A DNA stretch of 64,000 nucleotides, taken from contig CAWIGR010000013.1 of NCBI GenBank assembly GCA_963835705.1, positions 1-64,000 of the forward strand, given 5' to 3'. Position 1 is the first letter of the stretch. Each line of letters starts with the position of its first letter. The translations under genes were made by a program, and so were the position numbers. A model generated the notes under the pieces. The model saw nothing but the letters and a program-made list of their open reading frames with translations, was not told the DNA's origin and made no database searches. This stretch comes from JACVRW01 sp963835705 (lineage in GTDB: Bacteria > Actinomycetota > Thermoleophilia > Solirubrobacterales > Thermoleophilaceae). Positions 59,941-64,000 of this stretch are shown here, in pieces.

Positions 59941-62481
59941 TCAGCGCGTCGTGACGACCAGCACGTGACGCCCGCTCGTCCGGCCGCGGACGTCCGCGAG
60001 CACCTCGAGACCGCGGTTGGTCTCGCGCAGCTCCGGGTGTCGCACCCGGCGGCCGTCGAGCCACACCTCGTCGATGCGGGCGCCGTGCTCCACGGTGTGG
60101 CCGAGGGTCAGGTCGTCCAGCCTCAGGCGTGCGTCCACAACGGTGCGGTGGCGGCGGCCCCGGTCGACGGCGACCACGTCGGCCTCGCCGCGCCGAGCCG
60201 GATGTGCGCCCGGAGATGCGCGCTCGTAGGGCGGCACCTGTGGCGTCACCTCGAGCGTGCCGCGGCCAGATCCGGACGCACGCCGAGGTGCTGGTGGATC
60301 ACGGGCCAAGCCGTGCCGTAGTGCCCCCAGGCCTGCATGAACATCGCGCGGCAGGTCCAGCAGCGATCGATGTTCTTGCCGAATTCGAGGCGACGGCATG
60401 ATCTCGGGGATGGCGCCGGGCTGCTCGTCCGGCCTGCCGCCGGTGGCCGGCTCGGAGAACATCGGCTCGATGTTGGCCTCGGTGTAGCGGCGCTGCTGCG
60501 CCAGGCGCCCGTAGTTGCCCTCGCCGACCGACTGGATCGCGGTGTTGAGCCCGAAGATCGTCAGCTCGCCCGTGCCCTCGGGCCCGCCGCCGCAGCCGGT
60601 ATGGAACAGGCCCTGGTTGAACGGCCGTTCGCCGCTGAAGCAGGGCGTCTCGTGCAGCGCCAGCGAGCGCGTCCCGTGGTCGAAGGTCGTCAGGCCCGGC
60701 ACCGCGCGCTCCCTGACCGTCAGCTCCGCCTCCATCGGCGTGACGGTGATCCAGTGCTTCTGCTGGATCTTCTCGTTCTCTCGCTGAGGGAATCGGCGTG
60801 GAGGCTCTGGTCCTCCATCCACCACGCGTCCTCGAACCGGCGGTGGAGCTCGCGGGCGAGATTCCGCGCCCACGCGTACGTGCGGCCGTCGTGCTTCGAC
60901 CGCGCCAGGTCGGCCAGGTCGTACAGGCCGCGGATGAAGTAGACGGTGTTGTCAAGCTTCTCCGGCGCCCATGCCGGAACGCTCGACGTTGCCGAGGCCC
61001 TCCGGCCACCCGTCGCCGTCCTCGTCGAGCTCACGCACGACGTAGCGCATGTTGCGCTTCGTGAAGTCGTACATCCGGTCGAGGAAGCGGTGGTCGCCGG
61101 TCCAGCGCCAGATGAGCGCCACGGCGCTGGGGAACTTGACCGTCTCGTCGGTGTTGCCCGGGTCGGCGTTCTGCGCCGAACCACATCGAGCCGTCGGACA
61201 CCCATTCGTGGCCCACCTTGCCCGAACGCGTCGTTCACGATGTCGGAGGCCTCCTGCAGCGCCCGCATGTGGTCCGCGATCGCCTCGAACTGGCCCAGCG
61301 CGACCATGGCGAACGCCGTGTACTCGCCGTCGGTGGCGAACAGCCACGGGTAGTCGGGGAAGCCCGCGCCCACCCAGCGGGCGCTCGCAAGCTCGCCGGC
61401 CGGCGGCGGGTAGCGCTTGCCCTGGTCGACCCAGCGGATCTCGAGATCCTCGGCGTACTGGGTCGAGTCGGCGACGTTCTGCTTGCCCCAGTCGACGGCC
61501 TGCTTGAGCCGCCGGTCGCCGGGCAGCGACAGCCGCGTCAGCGCGCCCCAGCGCTCGCGGGCCTCGATCTTGGCCGCCAGCGAGCGGGCCGGATGGCTCA
61601 GCGCGGCCCGGAGCTCGGAGCGCGCGTCCGCGGGCCCTTGTCGGAGCCCACCACGGCGATCCACAGCGTCTCCGGCGTCCGGCCGCCGACCGTCACGCGG
61701 TAGCGCAGCTGGCCGCCCGCGCCCTTGCCGAACGGGCCGTCGTCGCAGGCGCTCGGCGGCTCCTCGGCGCGGTGCACACGTTGTGCCCTGGGGCCGCGAT
61801 GCCCGTTGGCGGCGGTGTTGACCGCCCGGAGGCCGGCCGGCGGTCGGAGGCCACGAGCGCGGCGTAGTCGTGCGGCGTCGGCGTTGGGGTGCGGCAGCGT
61901 GCCCTGCTCGCGGAACAAGAGCGCCGCCCTCGACGGTCGCGCGTGTCGGGCGGCTGGTCGCGCGCGTGCGGCGTGTTGTCGAAGCTCCACGGGTACTCGG
62001 CCAGGAGCTCGGAGTGGGCGTCGACCTTCACCGTGACGGTCCGGGACGAGGCGCCCGGGTTGGTCATCTTGAGGCCGATCAGCGCGCCCCGGCGGCCGTC
62101 CGGCGCGAAGTCGGTGCGCTCGAGGCGCAGGCCGCCCGTGGTCGGCAGGTCGAACCTCACGTAGCCCCAGCCGCTCGTGAACTCGGTCGCCGGCCCGACC
62201 CACTGATCGTCGATCCCGAACCAGACGCCGTCGACGAGCTTGAGTGGGCGGCTCCAGATGCCGCCCATCTCGCCGGCGATGTGCCAGCCATTGGCATAGA
62301 AGCGGCCGTCCTGGAAGCCGATGATGCGTGCCCGCTCCCCCGCGGCGCCGTAGCGGCGATCCTGCAGCCGGTCAGAGACGGAGAGCTCGGGCGCGGCGAG
62401 GGCGGCGGGGGCGGAGACGAGGAGCACCGCCAACCCGATGAGCATCTTGCGAACCACCGAGGCTCCGCTGCCCGGGCCCAT
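59941..62481 (-). pseudogene. Secreted six-hairpin glycosidase-like gene with many frameshifts
   Basis: Full-length relative of the truncated copy, about 840 residues if repaired. A signal peptide lies at the start (MLIGLAVLLVSAPAALAAPEL), then a beta-rich domain (RIIGFQDGRFYANGWHIAGEM, SGWGYVRFDLPTTGG). The helical barrel follows: LKQAVDWGKQNVADSTQYAED, PDYPWLFATDGEYTAF, WRWTGDHRFLDRMYDF, HWITVTPMEAEL, FHTGCGGGPEGTGEL, and the C-terminal ETNRGLEVLADVRG. Frame changes are needed near 61945, 61760, 61640, 61215, 61165, 60965, 60790, 60395, 60345 and 60225. This density is far above that of the neighbours, so real decay is as likely as sequence error. Confidence 0.7.
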
Positions 62482-62487
62482 GCCCGG

Positions 62488-63258
62488 CTAAACGCGGGTC
62501 AGGTTCTCGGAGTGGATCCAGCGCTGGAAGCTCGTGTCGCGCCCCTCCGGCAGGCGCGGACGCTCACCTCGCTCGAGCGCGTCCAGGTACTCGAGGTCCT
62601 CCTCCAGAAGGCGGCTAGTCACGTCGCCGCCGTGGGGAGGGCCGTGACCGGGCACGATCGCGTCGGCGGCCTCCACCAGTGGGGCGAGCCGGGCCAGCGT
62701 GGCGCGGTACTCCACGAGCGAGCCGCCCTGCGACAGCCACGGGATCTCGACTTGCGACAGGTAGTCGCCGACGCACAGCACGCCGCACCAGCGGGCGAAG
62801 ATCGCCGTGCCGTCCGACGTGTGGCCGCTCGCCGGATGGAGCTCGAGCTCGTGGTCTCCGAGCTCCACCGAGCCCGGCACCGGAAGGGTCTGCACTTGGC
62901 CGAGCGAGAGCGGCCCCGGCCGCTCGACGTACAGCCTCGCGTCGTAGTCGCGCAGCTGGCGCTGGGCCGCGCCCGGCTCGCGGTGGAATCGCTCCACTGT
63001 GGGCTCGCCCAGACCCAGCGCCAGGCCGGGGAACGCAACCCGGCCCAGGAGGTGGTCGAAGTCCCCGTGCGTCGCGAGCAGCGCATCGGGCTCGAAGCCT
63101 GCGCCGGCGAGCACCCCCGGGAGCGCATCCAGCTCCTCCGGGTAGTAGGGCGAGTCGATCAGCATCGCCTCGCCGCCGGCGCGCAGAGCGACGGCGTTCG
63201 TCTGCCACATGAGGCTCGTCAGGACCAGCGCGTCCCGGTGGACCGAGACCGCCCGCAA
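62488..63258 (-). CDS. Metallo-beta-lactamase fold hydrolase
   Basis: 256 residues, intact. Binuclear metal hydrolase: the signature H-x-D-x-D-H is in LLATHGDFDHLLG, the third-strand His in LHPASGHTSDGTAI, the bridging Asp in VLCVGDYLS and the last His in AIVPGHGPPHGGD. The overall layout resembles glyoxalase II/quorum-lactonase-like members rather than beta-lactamases. Substrate unknown. Same strand as the HAD gene, 21 bases after it, so probably one transcript. Confidence 0.88.
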   Translation of the reverse strand: MRAVSVHRDALVLTSLMWQTNAVALRAGGEAMLIDSPYYPEELDALPGVLAGAGFEPDALLATHGDFDHLLGRVAFPGLALGLGEPTVERFHREPGAAQRQLRDYDARLYVERPGPLSLGQVQTLPVPGSVELGDHELELHPASGHTSDGTAIFARWCGVLCVGDYLSQVEIPWLSQGGSLVEYRATLARLAPLVEAADAIVPGHGPPHGGDVTSRLLEEDLEYLDALERGERPRLPEGRDTSFQRWIHSENLTRV

Positions 63259-63279
63259 GCGCTCAGGTGCTCCCCGCCA

Positions 63280-63957
63280 CTACGCGGCCTTCAGCAGCTT
63301 GCCGGCCTCGCGGAAGGTCTTCACCTCGGCGTCCGGCTTCTTGCCCTCGACCTGCTCGCCGTGGCGGTTGACCCAGATCACCGGGATCTTCTGCTTGAGG
63401 CAGGGCTCCACGTCGGTGGGATAGCCCGAGGCGATGTGGACCCAGTGCCGCTTGGTGGACCCGATCCGGCGCGCGCATTCCTTGAAGTGGGCCTCGTCGG
63501 GCTTGTAGGAGCGCACCTGCTGCGCCGTCACGACCAGGTCGAAGTCGGTGCGCAGGTGGCGGCGGGTGGCGCCGAGCAGCTTGTCGTCGATGTTCGAGAG
63601 AATGCCCATCTCGTGCTTCTTGGCGAAGCGCTCGAGCTGGGCGTTGGACTCACGAAACGGCTGCCATGAGGGCACGCTGTTCGGCAGGAAGTTGGACCGG
63701 GACGGCTCGAGGTCCCAGCCCAGCTCCCCCGCCACCCGCACCGCCGTGCGGCGCAGGACCTCGGCGTAGAGCTCGTAGGAACCCCGCTGGATCTCGCGCT
63801 GTACCTCGATGAAGCGCGGGATCATCACCTCGCGGTCGATGGTGAAGCCGTCACGGTCGGCCTCCTTCTGGAATGCCTCGTACACACCGGTCTCCCAGTC
63901 GATCAGCGTGCCGTAGCAGTCGAACGTGACGAACTTGACGTCTTTCGGTAGAGCCAT
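63280..63957 (-). CDS. HAD-superfamily hydrolase, haloacid dehalogenase type II-like
   Basis: 225 residues from ATG 63957. The nucleophile Asp is in VTFDCYGTLIDWE, motif II Ser/Asn in GILSNIDDKLL, motif III Lys in VRSYKPDEAHF, and the acidic motif IV region in HIASGYPTDVEPCL. The FDCYGTLIDWE opening and SYKPD block are those of type II haloacid dehalogenases, which release halide from 2-haloacids. A phosphatase role for a relative is possible. In motif IV the usual Asp pair reads GYPTD, which keeps one acid. The remaining bases to 64000 are its upstream region. Confidence 0.85.
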   Translation of the reverse strand: MALPKDVKFVTFDCYGTLIDWETGVYEAFQKEADRDGFTIDREVMIPRFIEVQREIQRGSYELYAEVLRRTAVRVAGELGWDLEPSRSNFLPNSVPSWQPFRESNAQLERFAKKHEMGILSNIDDKLLGATRRHLRTDFDLVVTAQQVRSYKPDEAHFKECARRIGSTKRHWVHIASGYPTDVEPCLKQKIPVIWVNRHGEQVEGKKPDAEVKTFREAGKLLKAA

Positions 63958-64000
63958 GTGGGTTTCGATAGGGTCGGGCGCCCCCGTCGGGAGTGCGCCT

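Noticed and set aside
1..64000. tRNA, rRNA, CRISPR arrays, insertion sequences or prophage genes
   Set aside because: No T-loop-like GGTTCGAATCC strings, regularly spaced repeats, transposase motifs or phage structural genes were seen on reading both strands.

Overview
The window is very GC-rich (about 70% or more by eye), with frequent GTG starts, many 4-base stop/start overlaps and Ala/Arg/Gly-rich proteins. Gene content (propionyl-CoA carboxylase, coenzyme B12-dependent mutase, a BTAD-type regulator, APS-type sulfate assimilation, O-antigen ligase-like glycan genes) fits a soil-type actinobacterium. My best guess is class Thermoleophilia, order Solirubrobacterales, because several proteins (the sigma factor with a Pro/Ala tail, the small signal-peptide protein in front of the ligase, the acidic SRPBCC-like protein) resemble types I associate with that group. 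This placement is inference. I saw no tRNA, rRNA, CRISPR array or insertion sequence, and no gene-free stretch longer than 300 bases.

Layout. 0.1-18.2 kb is a cell-surface glycan cluster: WecG/TagA-type transferase, nucleotide-sugar dehydrogenase, three SDR epimerases/dehydratases, six glycosyltransferases or related proteins, a ligase/polymerase with TPR tail, two methyltransferases, a GNAT protein and the initiating polyprenyl-phosphate sugar transferase. A VapBC pair interrupts it at 4.1-4.7 kb. 18.4-25.2 kb holds a sigma factor fused to an anti-sigma-like zinc finger, a second antitoxin/PIN toxin pair, a Nudix hydrolase, a secreted clan GH-A glycosidase, a secreted Asp/Gly-repeat protein and a TetR regulator. 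25.2-28.7 kb holds a MoaD-MoaE fusion, a rhomboid protease, the methylmalonyl-CoA mutase large subunit and a methyltransferase. 28.8-34.5 kb holds an acidic SRPBCC-like protein, one truncated and two intact Tat-exported sulfatase-fold proteins and a membrane-dipeptidase homologue. 34.5-41.1 kb holds propionyl-CoA carboxylase beta, a cupin, a DUF3352-like lipoprotein, an ornithine-cyclodeaminase homologue, a small epsilon-like protein and an amidase. 41.2-46.8 kb is an assimilatory sulfate operon (sir-cysH-cysD-cysN-TauE). 46.8-54.6 kb holds a PPOX-fold protein, homoserine dehydrogenase, DAHP synthase, a P450, a secreted alpha/beta hydrolase and the biotin carboxylase/BCCP subunit. 54.6-58.1 kb is a large BTAD/ATPase regulator. 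58.1-62.5 kb holds two related six-hairpin glycosidase-like genes, one 5'-truncated and one broken by many frameshifts, with an MFS-transporter remnant between them. 62.5-64 kb holds an MBL hydrolase and a HAD dehalogenase.

How the genes work together. The glycan cluster should make, modify and polymerise an undecaprenyl-linked polymer. The carboxylase alpha and beta subunits and the mutase form the propionyl-CoA to succinyl-CoA route although they lie up to 26 kb apart. The sulfate operon activates sulfate to APS and reduces it to sulfide, and its product can meet homoserine-derived carbon for Cys/Met synthesis.

Main caution: at least a dozen conserved genes contain one or more 1-base frameshifts, unevenly spread. 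Most look like consensus errors in a GC-rich assembly; the 59.9-62.5 kb gene and the 30.06-30.49 kb fragment may be real decay. I found no convincing new multi-gene system; the best leads are the threonine-nucleophile sulfatase-fold pair, the head-to-head deletion junction at 59.7 kb, the sigma/zinc-finger fusion and a repeated 3'-end CTGACGT hairpin.
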